Positions 19,389 to 28,758 of a stretch of DNA of 64,000 bases are shown piece by piece. The notes beneath the pieces were generated by a model. The model was not told where the DNA came from. It saw only the letters and a program-made list of their open reading frames with translations, and made no database searches. The DNA comes from CAVQBP01 sp963848195. Lineage in GTDB: Bacteria > Bacteroidota > Ignavibacteria > Ignavibacteriales > Ignavibacteriaceae. Position numbers and translations under genes: made by a program. Each line of letters opens with the position of its first letter. The stretch's first letter is position 1. The stretch is taken from the NCBI GenBank assembly GCA_963848195.1, contig CAWKCY010000020.1, positions 186,001 through 250,000 of the forward strand, in the 5' to 3' direction.

Positions 19389-19962
19389 ATTTTCTGATGA
19401 TTGCTCCCTTCCCTGAAAGGACTAATTGATGATTAAGAAATTCATCATTTACTGCACTCACATTGCCTGCCATAGGAAACGGTTTTTCAGATTGGTCTGA
19501 AAAATCCTTTTTATACTTCTTTACCAGTTCTTCTTCCAGTGAACTCCACCTGGATGGTTCGGAAATTTCTTCATCTTTGAATAATTTATTTATATCATCA
19601 ATTTTTTTTAAGGAACAGAAAATAGTAATATTTGCAGTAGGACTTTTATCATCAAACACATAATATTCGGAAGTTGAAGGTAAAATTAAAGTGTCGCTTT
19701 TCGCAGTAATTTTTTTATTATATAATAAAGTAGATTCTTTATTATCCGAATTTACAATATAAACATAGCAATCATTTTCCGGCTTTACAAAAATCCTTAT
19801 CATTTCACCTGCTTTTAACATATCATTACTTCGAAGTGGGGCAAAATCATCTCCTGATCTATGAAGGATTGCAACTTTTGCTTTTATGATATTTTGAGAA
19901 AAAACTGAGGCTTGTAAAAAAACAACTATGCTTATAAATAAAAATGTCATTAAACGTGTCAT
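19366..19962 (-). CDS. Secreted DUF4384-domain protein
   Basis: 198 residues with a signal peptide (MTRLMTFLFISIVVFLQASVFSQ). The core pattern KAGEMIRIFVKPENDCYVYIVNSD, then LILPSTSEYYVFDDKSPTANITIFCS, is that of DUF4384, an extracytoplasmic beta domain often found beside bacterial caspases and signalling proteins. It is first in the operon with the CHASE2 cyclase and the PycTM-like gene, and overlaps the cyclase by 23 bases. A role as ligand or periplasmic partner for CHASE2 is inference. Confidence 0.7.
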   Translation of the reverse strand: MTRLMTFLFISIVVFLQASVFSQNIIKAKVAILHRSGDDFAPLRSNDMLKAGEMIRIFVKPENDCYVYIVNSDNKESTLLYNKKITAKSDTLILPSTSEYYVFDDKSPTANITIFCSLKKIDDINKLFKDEEISEPSRWSSLEEELVKKYKKDFSDQSEKPFPMAGNVSAVNDEFLNHQLVLSGKGAIIRKYEIEIKK

Positions 19963-20282
19963 TTTTTCACCTTTTAACTACACTTTATAAATGCTGTAAA
20001 AAAGAACGCTGAAAATAAAATAAATAAATAACTGAAGTTACGCAAATTAATATTTTTTGTAATATTAACGCAAGAAATATAAAATTAAACCTTTTATCTA
20101 ATTTTGTGACTTTTAAAAAAAAATAAAAAACTTATTGATTTATACAAAAAACTTGCATACATTTTTATTGCTATGTTTTGAAGAAAATATCGGATTGCAA
20201 TACATTTCTTTGGCTTATAAATTCCTTAAAATTACACAGCTCTGCTGTTCTTTAGTGTTAATGTATAAATTCCCGGTAAATT
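19963..20282. promoter_or_regulatory. Divergent intergenic region between the cyclase operon and the protease operon
   Basis: Both operons start outward from this 320-bp AT-rich gap, so it should hold two promoters. A fragment of the dispersed repeat (TAACTGAAGTTACGCAAAT) sits near 20029-20047. TAATTTTG at 20099-20106 matches the Bacteroidota -7 consensus TAnnTTTG, but I see no well-spaced TTG upstream of it. No operator-like palindrome stands out. Confidence 0.4.
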
Positions 20283-21647
20283 ATGAAAAGTATTTCTACT
20301 ATTCTTTTATTTGTAATATTTGAAATCACATGTTATTCCCAGCAGTACGGAGTAGGTACGCTATTAGCAGATAGCCTATATGCTAATAGTCCAACAGCTG
20401 CTCCTCTTATGCGGGGAGATTATTCGGAACTCCCTTCATCGGCAAGTCTAAAGCAATATGCCCCTACTCCTGGAAACCAGGGACTATATTCCACTTGTGC
20501 TGGCTGGTCTACTGCCTACGGTGGAAGAACAATTCTTGAAGCTATAGGAAAAGATTGGTCTCAATCAACAATTGACAGTAATGCATTTTCCCCCTCTTTT
20601 GTTTATAATCAGATAAGGCATTCTACCGGATGCAATGAGGGTACCTCCCTTGTAGATGCTCTTGATGTATTAAAAAATCAGGGTGGGGAAAAATTAGATG
20701 ATTTTGCTTATGACTGTTCAAAAACAATTCTTCCGATTGACAAAGTTAAGGCTGCCAATTATAAAATAATTGAATACAGGGAAATTGCATCTTCTCAGGC
20801 CCAGCATAAAGAAAGGTTTGTGAAAAAAAGTCTTTCTGAAAACAGGCCTGTGGTTATTGCTTTCGATTGCCCTTATTCGTTCGACAGGGTAAGAGAATTA
20901 TGGCTTCCGGATAGTTCCGATTACAAAGTTTGGAATAGGGGACATGCAATGACTGTCATAGCATATGATGATAATAAATACGGAGGAGCATTCCAATTAT
21001 TGAACAGCTGGGGCACCCGGTGGGGAAATCATGGTTTAGGTTGGATAAGATACTCCGATTTTGATTTCTTTTGCAAATATGCTTTTGAACTTATTGATAA
21101 ATCTAAAGCATCGCCCGATGCTCCCGATCTTTCCGGCACTTTAACTTTTAAGGAAAGAAACGGGTCTCCAATGATCTCAGCTTTCAACGGCCAATATTTC
21201 ATTACAGATAAACCTTATCCATCAGGAACCCTGTTTGAACTTCACATTTCCAATAATGAACCTGCTTACGTTTATGCTTTTAGCAGCGATTTAAGCAATG
21301 TTACTTATAAAATATTTCCTTTTGATGAAAGAATGGTTGCATACCTCCCATACCGGAATAATAATGTGGCTATACCTGATGAAGAAAGCTATAATATGCT
21401 GGATTCGGTTTCGGGACCTGCATACTATTGTTTTCTTTATTCTAAAAAATCGTTAAACATTGACAGTATTATAAAAAAAATTGAGGCAGATAGTGGAGCT
21501 TTCTGGCAAAGAATTACGCACGTACTAAAAGATAATATAGTGAACGAAAATAATATAAGTTATAATTATGATAATAAAATCATTTTTAAAGCGAAAAGCG
21601 AAGGAAAATCAATAGTTCCTGTTCTAATTGAAATCAAGCATATGTAA
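20283..21647 (+). CDS. Secreted papain-like (C1) cysteine protease with DUF4384-like tail
   Basis: 454 residues with a signal peptide (MKSISTILLFVIFEITCYSQ). The C1 catalytic set is present in order: oxyanion Gln66 (PGNQG), nucleophile Cys72 (STCAGWS), His221 (NRGHAMTVIAYDD) and Asn241 (NSWGTRWG). The region after about residue 280 (LFELHISNNEPAYVYAFSSDLSNVTYKIFPFDE) resembles DUF4384, also encoded by the divergent gene at 19366. It leads a three-gene operon ending in a caspase-family protease. It should act in the periplasm or outside the cell. Its substrate is unknown. Confidence 0.88.
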   Translation: MKSISTILLFVIFEITCYSQQYGVGTLLADSLYANSPTAAPLMRGDYSELPSSASLKQYAPTPGNQGLYSTCAGWSTAYGGRTILEAIGKDWSQSTIDSNAFSPSFVYNQIRHSTGCNEGTSLVDALDVLKNQGGEKLDDFAYDCSKTILPIDKVKAANYKIIEYREIASSQAQHKERFVKKSLSENRPVVIAFDCPYSFDRVRELWLPDSSDYKVWNRGHAMTVIAYDDNKYGGAFQLLNSWGTRWGNHGLGWIRYSDFDFFCKYAFELIDKSKASPDAPDLSGTLTFKERNGSPMISAFNGQYFITDKPYPSGTLFELHISNNEPAYVYAFSSDLSNVTYKIFPFDERMVAYLPYRNNNVAIPDEESYNMLDSVSGPAYYCFLYSKKSLNIDSIIKKIEADSGAFWQRITHVLKDNIVNENNISYNYDNKIIFKAKSEGKSIVPVLIEIKHM

Positions 21648-21694
21648 ATAAGCTTTTAATAGCTCTAAGACCTTAACATATTTCAGGAGTATAA

Positions 21695-22204
21695 ATGCAA
21701 AGAGTTTTTAAAATCCTAATAACTGTTGTTTTACTATTCCCTTTTTGGTTGAACTTTGCGTTCAGTCAGCAAAGGATTAATGCAACTTTTGAGGCTTCTC
21801 CTGAAGGGAAAATTTTTATTTATTATCAATTAAACGGTGATCCTGAAAAGGAATATGACGTGAGTGTTGTTTTAAAAAGAACATCTGTGCCATCTTTTGA
21901 ATTAGTACCCTCCGATCTTTCGGGTAATGTTGGGAAAGGTAAATTCGGAGACGGCAGCAAAAAAACAATTATCTGGAATTTAAAACCGGAAGAGAAGGTA
22001 ATCCTTAACGGGGAAGATTTTTACTTTATAGTTAACGCTGAAGAAGTTAAAAGCGGGGGAGGAATACCATGGTTTGTTTATGTAGGCGGTGCTGCTTTAG
22101 CCGGCGGTGCTGCAGTATTATTATTATCTAAAAAGAGTGATAATAGTGGTGGAGGAAGTACAACCAATACTTTTCCCGAACCTCCGGCACGTCCGAATCC
22201 ATAG
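21695..22204 (+). CDS. Exported protein with C-terminal membrane segment, unknown function
   Basis: 169 residues. A signal peptide (VFKILITVVLLFPFWLNFAFSQ) precedes a beta-rich domain of about 100 residues (FEASPEGKIFIYYQLNGDPEKEYDV, FGDGSKKTIIWNLKPEEKVIL). A Gly/Ala-rich TM segment (FVYVGGAALAGGAAVLLLS) and a Pro-rich tail follow. I do not recognise a catalytic domain. It sits 47 bases after the C1 protease and 24 bases before the caspase gene, so it may anchor or present one of the proteases. Confidence 0.6.
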   Translation: MQRVFKILITVVLLFPFWLNFAFSQQRINATFEASPEGKIFIYYQLNGDPEKEYDVSVVLKRTSVPSFELVPSDLSGNVGKGKFGDGSKKTIIWNLKPEEKVILNGEDFYFIVNAEEVKSGGGIPWFVYVGGAALAGGAAVLLLSKKSDNSGGGSTTNTFPEPPARPNP

Positions 22205-22228
22205 TTTAATAAAAAGTGAGATGATAAA

Positions 22229-23665
22229 ATGAAAAAGATTATGCTAATTTTATACCTTTTAGTCACCTACAGTACTGGTTTTTCTCAGGTAAGCGGATCT
22301 ACACAATCAGGCAGACTGATCTTTATTGAAAAAGATAAAGATAAAAAAGAGGAAGCTGATATCACAGCCCCCCAAATAATTCTATTGGAGCCTAAAATCT
22401 CATCTAATAATATGTTTGATAATGATACCCAAGATTTAAGAATAAGGGGTTATGTCCAGGATGATTATGGAATAAAAGAGTTATCAATAAACAGCATTTT
22501 AATTAAGCTTTCAAGTGATAATCATTTTGATACAAAAATAGGACTAACCGGTGGAGATAATTCTGTTTCGGTAAAAGCTATGAATGTCAAAGGAAAATCA
22601 AGCGAAATAAATTTCCTTGTCAATTCAAAGGTAGATCATGAAGGACCAACCGTTTTAATAACAGAACCCACCGTTTCGCGCGGAATAAAAATTATTAGAA
22701 AAAGTGAAGTGGTTACTGTAAGAGGTTTTGCAACCGATATCAGCGGTGTACTTGATGTTACAGTAAATGAGCAGAAACCTCTTTTAGCAAAAAATGGTGA
22801 ATTCTCTATAGACCTTTACCTGCAGCTTGGTGATAATAAAATTGTTGTAAAAGCTATAGATACTAAATTAAATACAACAATTGATACTTTCTCGGTTACC
22901 AGGCATCTTCAGGATATTATTACAGGGGGGAAATATGTCGCATTAATTATTGGAATAAACAATTATTCAGGTTATTGGCCCCAGCTTAAAAATGCAGTTA
23001 ACGATGCAAATGGAATGGCTGATGTCCTTAAAAAATCTTATATGTTCAATGATATCTATACTCTTACAAATGAAGAGGCTACCAGAAAGAACATATTGGA
23101 CAAACTTGACTGGTTATCGAAACATTTAACAAAGGATGATAACTTACTGATATTTTATTCGGGTCATGGACAGTATAATAAAATATTAAACAAAGGCTTC
23201 TGGGTCCCCTCTGATGCAAATTCAAATTCTGTTGCGGATTGTATTTCAAATAGCGACCTGAAGACTTTTATCGGCGGAATTCCTTCAAAGCATACACTCC
23301 TAATTACCGATGCTTGCTTCGCTGGCGATATCTTCAGGGGAGCTCCTGCTGAATCAATTCAATTTGATCCGAATAATATGGAACGTTATTATAAGGAAGT
23401 CTATAACAAACAGTCAAGAGATGCCTTAACTTCTGGCGGCCTGGAAGAAGTTATGGATGGCGGCAAAGATAATCATTCAATATTCACATATTATCTTATT
23501 AAATCTTTGATGGATAATCAGCAAAAATATATGGATGCTACCCAATTATATAATGATTTCAAAATTGCCGTAGCTAATAATTCGGATCAAACCCCTATCC
23601 TTCAAGCTCTGCGGGATACAAACGATGAAGGCGGGCAGTTTATTTTTATTAGGAAAGATAAATAA
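22229..23665 (+). CDS. Secreted caspase-family (C14) protease with Ig-like N-terminal domains
   Basis: 478 residues. A signal peptide (MKKIMLILYLLVTYSTGFSQ) is followed by two Ig-like repeats: about 48-135 (APQIILLEPK, IRGYVQDDYGIKEL) and about 138-225 (GPTVLITEP, VRGFATDISGVLDV). The caspase-like domain begins at about 235 (KYVALIIGINNYSGYWPQL). The dyad is His313 (FYSGHGQ) and Cys363 (ITDACFAGD), both intact. Prokaryotic caspase-like proteases cleave after basic or acidic residues and often work in signalling or regulated killing. Export places this one outside the cytoplasm. Confidence 0.9.
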   Translation: MKKIMLILYLLVTYSTGFSQVSGSTQSGRLIFIEKDKDKKEEADITAPQIILLEPKISSNNMFDNDTQDLRIRGYVQDDYGIKELSINSILIKLSSDNHFDTKIGLTGGDNSVSVKAMNVKGKSSEINFLVNSKVDHEGPTVLITEPTVSRGIKIIRKSEVVTVRGFATDISGVLDVTVNEQKPLLAKNGEFSIDLYLQLGDNKIVVKAIDTKLNTTIDTFSVTRHLQDIITGGKYVALIIGINNYSGYWPQLKNAVNDANGMADVLKKSYMFNDIYTLTNEEATRKNILDKLDWLSKHLTKDDNLLIFYSGHGQYNKILNKGFWVPSDANSNSVADCISNSDLKTFIGGIPSKHTLLITDACFAGDIFRGAPAESIQFDPNNMERYYKEVYNKQSRDALTSGGLEEVMDGGKDNHSIFTYYLIKSLMDNQQKYMDATQLYNDFKIAVANNSDQTPILQALRDTNDEGGQFIFIRKDK

Positions 23666-23694
23666 AAACTTATTTTAATAATTCTAACTTTAAA

Positions 23695-26523
23695 ATGAGA
23701 AAATATATTTTTTTGTTTTTCTGTTTAATAATCATAGTTTATGCGGGGAATATTGCGGCACAATTAGATGCATATAAACCGCAATCTAAAGATTTTAATA
23801 AACTACTTCATAATAAGTCCTCTTTTACAAAAGTAAAGCTGAACTGGGATGTGGCTTTTGCTTATAGTTTTAGTACTTCAGGACATGCCGGCGTAGTTTA
23901 TCTTCCTGACTTAAGTGAAATATGGGTTTCTAAGTTCAATGCAGCCGATATTGAAATTCTATTCTTTTCAAATGATACATTATTTTCGTCCGGGGATTTT
24001 GTAATTTCAGGTGTTGATAGTATACGAGGGATGACTTATGATGGAAATTTCGTTTATGCAAGTGATAACTCAAATTCAATAATGATCCTGGATCCTCTTA
24101 ATTTTGAATTAACAGGCTTTTTACATGCTCCGTTATCCGTACGGTATATAAGCTATGATCCTACTGCTGATAATAATAACGGCGGTTTTTGGATTGGCAA
24201 TTTTACTACAGATCCTACTCTAATTGACCGCAGCGGAAATATCTTACAATCAATCCCGTATAGTACATTAGGCAATACTGGTATTTATGGGGCCGCTTAT
24301 GATTATTTTTCTGATGATGGCCCGTTCCTATGGGTTTGGGGGCAGGGTGATGGCGCAGGTTCTCCACAGATAATTTCACAGATAAAGATAGCTAATAGTT
24401 TACCTACCGGTGAACAGCATGATGCTAGGGCTGATGCACTTATCGGACAAAACCAAACTAATTGTTTAGCCGGAGGATTATTTGTATCCGATGCTTTTAC
24501 ACCGGGGAAAATTATCTTAGGAGGTGTTCTTCAAGGTGATCCGGGCTCTGATATAATTTACGGATATGATATTACTGGTTCATCTTCTATCACTGCTCCA
24601 ACTGCGGCTACAAATGCAGCTACAAATATTACTGAGAATTCAGCTACACTAAACGGAACTGTAAATCCAAATAACTCAAGCACGGATATCCTATTTGAAT
24701 ATGGTACTACAACCAGTTATGGAAATCAAATTGCTTCAACAATTGGAAGCGCATCAGGTGATTTAGATATAACTGTTAGTGTAAATTTAACCGGTCTGCA
24801 GTCAAATACCACTTATCATTTTAGGATAAGTGCAACTAATGGTGTTGGTACAAATGCGGGTTCTGATATGTCATTTACTACTTCCGGATCTACTGCTCAA
24901 CCAACAGTCATTTCAGCAAGTGCAACAAATATTACTTCAAATTCAGCAGTTCTTATAGGGTTAGTAAATCCAAATTCTTTAACAACAGCCGTATCCTTTC
25001 AATATGGAACCACAACCTCTTATGATAATCAAATTGGTGCTAATGAAAGTCCTATAAGCGGAGGAAATAATGTAAGTATAAGTGCAAATGTCTCAGGTCT
25101 GCAGGCAAACACTACCTACCATTTCAGCATTCAGGCAACCGGGAATGGGAACACTGTTAATGGTTCCGATGCAACGTTTACAACCGGTATAAATTATCCT
25201 GCAATGATAACCCTAAATAACACATATAGTTTTAGTGATGTACTGCAGAGCAGCAACTACCGGATGATCGGTTTACCCGGAGACCAAAGCACTCTTATTT
25301 CCAATCTGATTAAAACAGGAACACAGAAGAAGGATTGGGATGCTTATTTCGATAACGGAGCTTCCTCTAATTTTTTAGTAGAGTTTGACGGCTCATCGAC
25401 CTTCAATTTTAAACCGGGAAAAGGATTCTGGGTTTTAAGCAAAAATCCTTTTACCGTCGGTGGTCAGGTAGATAATGTTAAACTCTCAGCAGATAATACC
25501 TACTCTATAACTCTTAATTCTGGAACTTCAGGATTCAATATTATTTCAAATCCCTTTGACGTAAGTGTCAGCTGGGCTGATGTTCAGAACCAGAACGGAT
25601 TAAGCACGAATGATTTCCTTTTTGACTGGACCGGCGTCTGGACGCATGCAACTCAAATGGAGCCTTATAAAGCATATTACTTTAAGAATACAAACAGCCT
25701 GAGCACACTAAAGATACCATATAACTTTGCCGCCGCAGGGAAAATTACTGCCTCAAATTCTCAAAAAGCCGAGATATATTCAGGCGATTATGTTAAACTT
25801 TCTTTATATCAGAATGATGTGGAAAAATCATTCGTTGTAGCAGGATTTAATACTTCTGCCAAAGAGGATTACGATAAGTTCGACTGCTTTGCACCTCCCG
25901 GATATTTTGACGAGGTAAGAATTCATATTGAAGAGCAAAATTTAACTGATCCGTATAAACAATTATTTGTCGATTACAGACCCTCTGTAAATGAAGGTCA
26001 GTCTTATGACTTGAAGCTTAAGAATGATACTAAAAAGACAATTAGACTTTTAGCCGCAGGTGTTGAGAAATTTACTAATGAAGAAGTCTATTTACTTGAT
26101 GAGAATTTAAACAGGTTTTATAATCTGAAAGAGAGCAATGAAATTGATATCTCCCCTATTCATAAAAATTATGATTACAGGCTGCTGATAGGAAATGAAA
26201 ACTTCATAGATAATCTTAAAAAAGAATATGTTCCCTCGGAATATAGTTTATATCAAAATTATCCGAATCCTTTTAATCCTTCGACTATCATAAAATATCA
26301 GATACCGGTTAATAATACACTGGTAGAATTAAAGGTTTTTAATGTACTCGGCAAAGAGATCAAAACATTAGTTAATAAAATTCAGGATTCGGGAATTCAT
26401 GAAGTAGAGTTCAATGCTGCAGATTACAGCAGCGGGATATATTTTTGTACATTAAAAGCTTTGTCTAACGGCGGACTCTCTGTTAGCTTCTCTTCAACAA
26501 GAAAAATGATCTTGATAAAATAG
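23695..26523 (+). CDS. Large secreted protein with FN3-like domains and T9SS sorting tail
   Basis: 942 residues. A signal peptide (YIFLFFCLIIIVYAGNIAAQ) is followed by a beta-propeller-like region to about 300. Then come two FN3-like repeats (TENSATLNGTVNPNNSSTDI and TSNSAVLIGLVNPNSLTTAV), each with the EYGTTTSY/QYGTTTSY pattern of bacterial adhesin repeats. The last 445 residues are an Ignavibacteria-type module ending in a type A sorting tail (SLYQNYPNPFNPST). That module is identical to the one in the next gene. It is likely a cell-surface or released protein of unknown role. Confidence 0.85.
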   Translation: MRKYIFLFFCLIIIVYAGNIAAQLDAYKPQSKDFNKLLHNKSSFTKVKLNWDVAFAYSFSTSGHAGVVYLPDLSEIWVSKFNAADIEILFFSNDTLFSSGDFVISGVDSIRGMTYDGNFVYASDNSNSIMILDPLNFELTGFLHAPLSVRYISYDPTADNNNGGFWIGNFTTDPTLIDRSGNILQSIPYSTLGNTGIYGAAYDYFSDDGPFLWVWGQGDGAGSPQIISQIKIANSLPTGEQHDARADALIGQNQTNCLAGGLFVSDAFTPGKIILGGVLQGDPGSDIIYGYDITGSSSITAPTAATNAATNITENSATLNGTVNPNNSSTDILFEYGTTTSYGNQIASTIGSASGDLDITVSVNLTGLQSNTTYHFRISATNGVGTNAGSDMSFTTSGSTAQPTVISASATNITSNSAVLIGLVNPNSLTTAVSFQYGTTTSYDNQIGANESPISGGNNVSISANVSGLQANTTYHFSIQATGNGNTVNGSDATFTTGINYPAMITLNNTYSFSDVLQSSNYRMIGLPGDQSTLISNLIKTGTQKKDWDAYFDNGASSNFLVEFDGSSTFNFKPGKGFWVLSKNPFTVGGQVDNVKLSADNTYSITLNSGTSGFNIISNPFDVSVSWADVQNQNGLSTNDFLFDWTGVWTHATQMEPYKAYYFKNTNSLSTLKIPYNFAAAGKITASNSQKAEIYSGDYVKLSLYQNDVEKSFVVAGFNTSAKEDYDKFDCFAPPGYFDEVRIHIEEQNLTDPYKQLFVDYRPSVNEGQSYDLKLKNDTKKTIRLLAAGVEKFTNEEVYLLDENLNRFYNLKESNEIDISPIHKNYDYRLLIGNENFIDNLKKEYVPSEYSLYQNYPNPFNPSTIIKYQIPVNNTLVELKVFNVLGKEIKTLVNKIQDSGIHEVEFNAADYSSGIYFCTLKALSNGGLSVSFSSTRKMILIK
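25189..26522 (+). repeat. 1,334-bp duplicated module, copy 1
   Basis: Matches 27277-28610 at a constant offset of 2,088. Reading the two side by side I found only two differences (G/A at 25326 and G/A at 26181), both synonymous. It encodes the C-terminal secretion module of the 942-residue protein. Confidence 0.95.
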
Positions 26524-26559
26524 AACGCTTTTGGGTTAATCATTTCGGAAAAAATAAAT

Positions 26560-28611
26560 ATGAAAAAAGTTTTATTTCTCTATTCACTTGCCTTTTTAAT
26601 TTTAACTATAAATCTTTTTGCTCAAAAAGACTTTTCAAATAAAGCAATAGTTCCCGGTTCCCAAATTCTTGATTTAAGTAAATTTAAGAAAATTGATATA
26701 TCAAATAGCGCAAGTAAAAATAATGTTCAAGGGAATATATCTTTAGCTCAGGACACTTTAAATATAGTTACAGAAGATTTTGAAGGTTCTTTCCCGACCG
26801 GGCTCTGGAAAATTTACGCACAACAAGGTTTTACTGATGCTTACTGGGGAATCGAACAAGTTGCCTCTAATAATAACGCTGCCTGGTGCGCCGGTTCAGG
26901 AACACAAGCAATAATTTATGGTACAGGTTATGCAAATTCTATGAAATCCTGGATGGTCTATGGCCCATTTGATTTATCAGATGCTTCATGGGCTGCTTTG
27001 AATTTTTACTACTACAACTCGTGTGAACCTGGAGTTGATAAATTCTGGTGGTTAGCATCTGAAGACGGAACTAATTTTTCAGGCTTTTTTTTTAGTGACA
27101 CAAGTACAACTTCGCAATTTACATTCCAATCTTTTGATTTAGCTAATGTCCCTACCCTTGGAAATCTAATAGGAAAAAGCGGGATTTACATTGCTTTTAT
27201 GTTTCAAAGTAGTGAATCAATATCTAATTACTGGGGTGCTATAGTTGATAATATAGAGCTTAAAAAGGCTAAAAAAATAAATTATCCTGCAATGATAACC
27301 CTAAATAACACATATAGTTTTAGTGATGTACTGCAGAGCAGCAACTACCGGATGATCGGTTTACCCGGAGACCAAAGCACTCTTATTTCCAATCTGATTA
27401 AAACAGGAACACAAAAGAAGGATTGGGATGCTTATTTCGATAACGGAGCTTCCTCTAATTTTTTAGTAGAGTTTGACGGCTCATCGACCTTCAATTTTAA
27501 ACCGGGAAAAGGATTCTGGGTTTTAAGCAAAAATCCTTTTACCGTCGGTGGTCAGGTAGATAATGTTAAACTCTCAGCAGATAATACCTACTCTATAACT
27601 CTTAATTCTGGAACTTCAGGATTCAATATTATTTCAAATCCCTTTGACGTAAGTGTCAGCTGGGCTGATGTTCAGAACCAGAACGGATTAAGCACGAATG
27701 ATTTCCTTTTTGACTGGACCGGCGTCTGGACGCATGCAACTCAAATGGAGCCTTATAAAGCATATTACTTTAAGAATACAAACAGCCTGAGCACACTAAA
27801 GATACCATATAACTTTGCCGCCGCAGGGAAAATTACTGCCTCAAATTCTCAAAAAGCCGAGATATATTCAGGCGATTATGTTAAACTTTCTTTATATCAG
27901 AATGATGTGGAAAAATCATTCGTTGTAGCAGGATTTAATACTTCTGCCAAAGAGGATTACGATAAGTTCGACTGCTTTGCACCTCCCGGATATTTTGACG
28001 AGGTAAGAATTCATATTGAAGAGCAAAATTTAACTGATCCGTATAAACAATTATTTGTCGATTACAGACCCTCTGTAAATGAAGGTCAGTCTTATGACTT
28101 GAAGCTTAAGAATGATACTAAAAAGACAATTAGACTTTTAGCCGCAGGTGTTGAGAAATTTACTAATGAAGAAGTCTATTTACTTGATGAGAATTTAAAC
28201 AGGTTTTATAATCTGAAAGAGAGCAATGAAATTGATATCTCCCCTATTCATAAAAATTATGATTACAGACTGCTGATAGGAAATGAAAACTTCATAGATA
28301 ATCTTAAAAAAGAATATGTTCCCTCGGAATATAGTTTATATCAAAATTATCCGAATCCTTTTAATCCTTCGACTATCATAAAATATCAGATACCGGTTAA
28401 TAATACACTGGTAGAATTAAAGGTTTTTAATGTACTCGGCAAAGAGATCAAAACATTAGTTAATAAAATTCAGGATTCGGGAATTCATGAAGTAGAGTTC
28501 AATGCTGCAGATTACAGCAGCGGGATATATTTTTGTACATTAAAAGCTTTGTCTAACGGCGGACTCTCTGTTAGCTTCTCTTCAACAAGAAAAATGATCT
28601 TGATAAAATAA
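26560..28611 (+). CDS. Secreted protein with jelly-roll-like domain and duplicated T9SS module
   Basis: 683 residues. A signal peptide (VLFLYSLAFLILTINLFAQ) is followed by a MAM / choice-of-anchor-like domain, about 60-230 (VTEDFEGSFPTGLWKIY, SWMVYGPFDLSDASWAALNF, YWGAIVDNIELKK). The last 445 residues equal those of the preceding protein and end in the type A sorting tail (QNYPNPFNPST, KMILIK). It starts 36 bases after the previous stop. A different sensor or binding head on the same secretion module suggests a pair that diversified by domain swapping. Confidence 0.85.
   Translation: MKKVLFLYSLAFLILTINLFAQKDFSNKAIVPGSQILDLSKFKKIDISNSASKNNVQGNISLAQDTLNIVTEDFEGSFPTGLWKIYAQQGFTDAYWGIEQVASNNNAAWCAGSGTQAIIYGTGYANSMKSWMVYGPFDLSDASWAALNFYYYNSCEPGVDKFWWLASEDGTNFSGFFFSDTSTTSQFTFQSFDLANVPTLGNLIGKSGIYIAFMFQSSESISNYWGAIVDNIELKKAKKINYPAMITLNNTYSFSDVLQSSNYRMIGLPGDQSTLISNLIKTGTQKKDWDAYFDNGASSNFLVEFDGSSTFNFKPGKGFWVLSKNPFTVGGQVDNVKLSADNTYSITLNSGTSGFNIISNPFDVSVSWADVQNQNGLSTNDFLFDWTGVWTHATQMEPYKAYYFKNTNSLSTLKIPYNFAAAGKITASNSQKAEIYSGDYVKLSLYQNDVEKSFVVAGFNTSAKEDYDKFDCFAPPGYFDEVRIHIEEQNLTDPYKQLFVDYRPSVNEGQSYDLKLKNDTKKTIRLLAAGVEKFTNEEVYLLDENLNRFYNLKESNEIDISPIHKNYDYRLLIGNENFIDNLKKEYVPSEYSLYQNYPNPFNPSTIIKYQIPVNNTLVELKVFNVLGKEIKTLVNKIQDSGIHEVEFNAADYSSGIYFCTLKALSNGGLSVSFSSTRKMILIK
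27277..28610 (+). repeat. 1,334-bp duplicated module, copy 2
   Basis: Second copy of 25189-26522. Identity begins within the codons before NYPAMITL and runs to the stop codon. TAG in copy 1 is TAA here. Confidence 0.95.
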
Positions 28612-28758
28612 GCAATTTTTTTTTATTCTGCTCCAAATCCGGTTTAAATGAACTGAAAACTAATTTTTACGCATATACATATATCTATGTATATTCTTTT
28701 AGATAAACTTGTTTTGTCCCATTTCCTGTGTTACGAAACGAATTCTTAATCCTCATTA

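Noticed and set aside
20099..20106. TAnnTTTG promoter (TAATTTTG) for the protease operon
   Set aside because: Matches the Bacteroidota -7 box, but no TTG at the expected -33 spacing, and such matches are frequent in AT-rich DNA.
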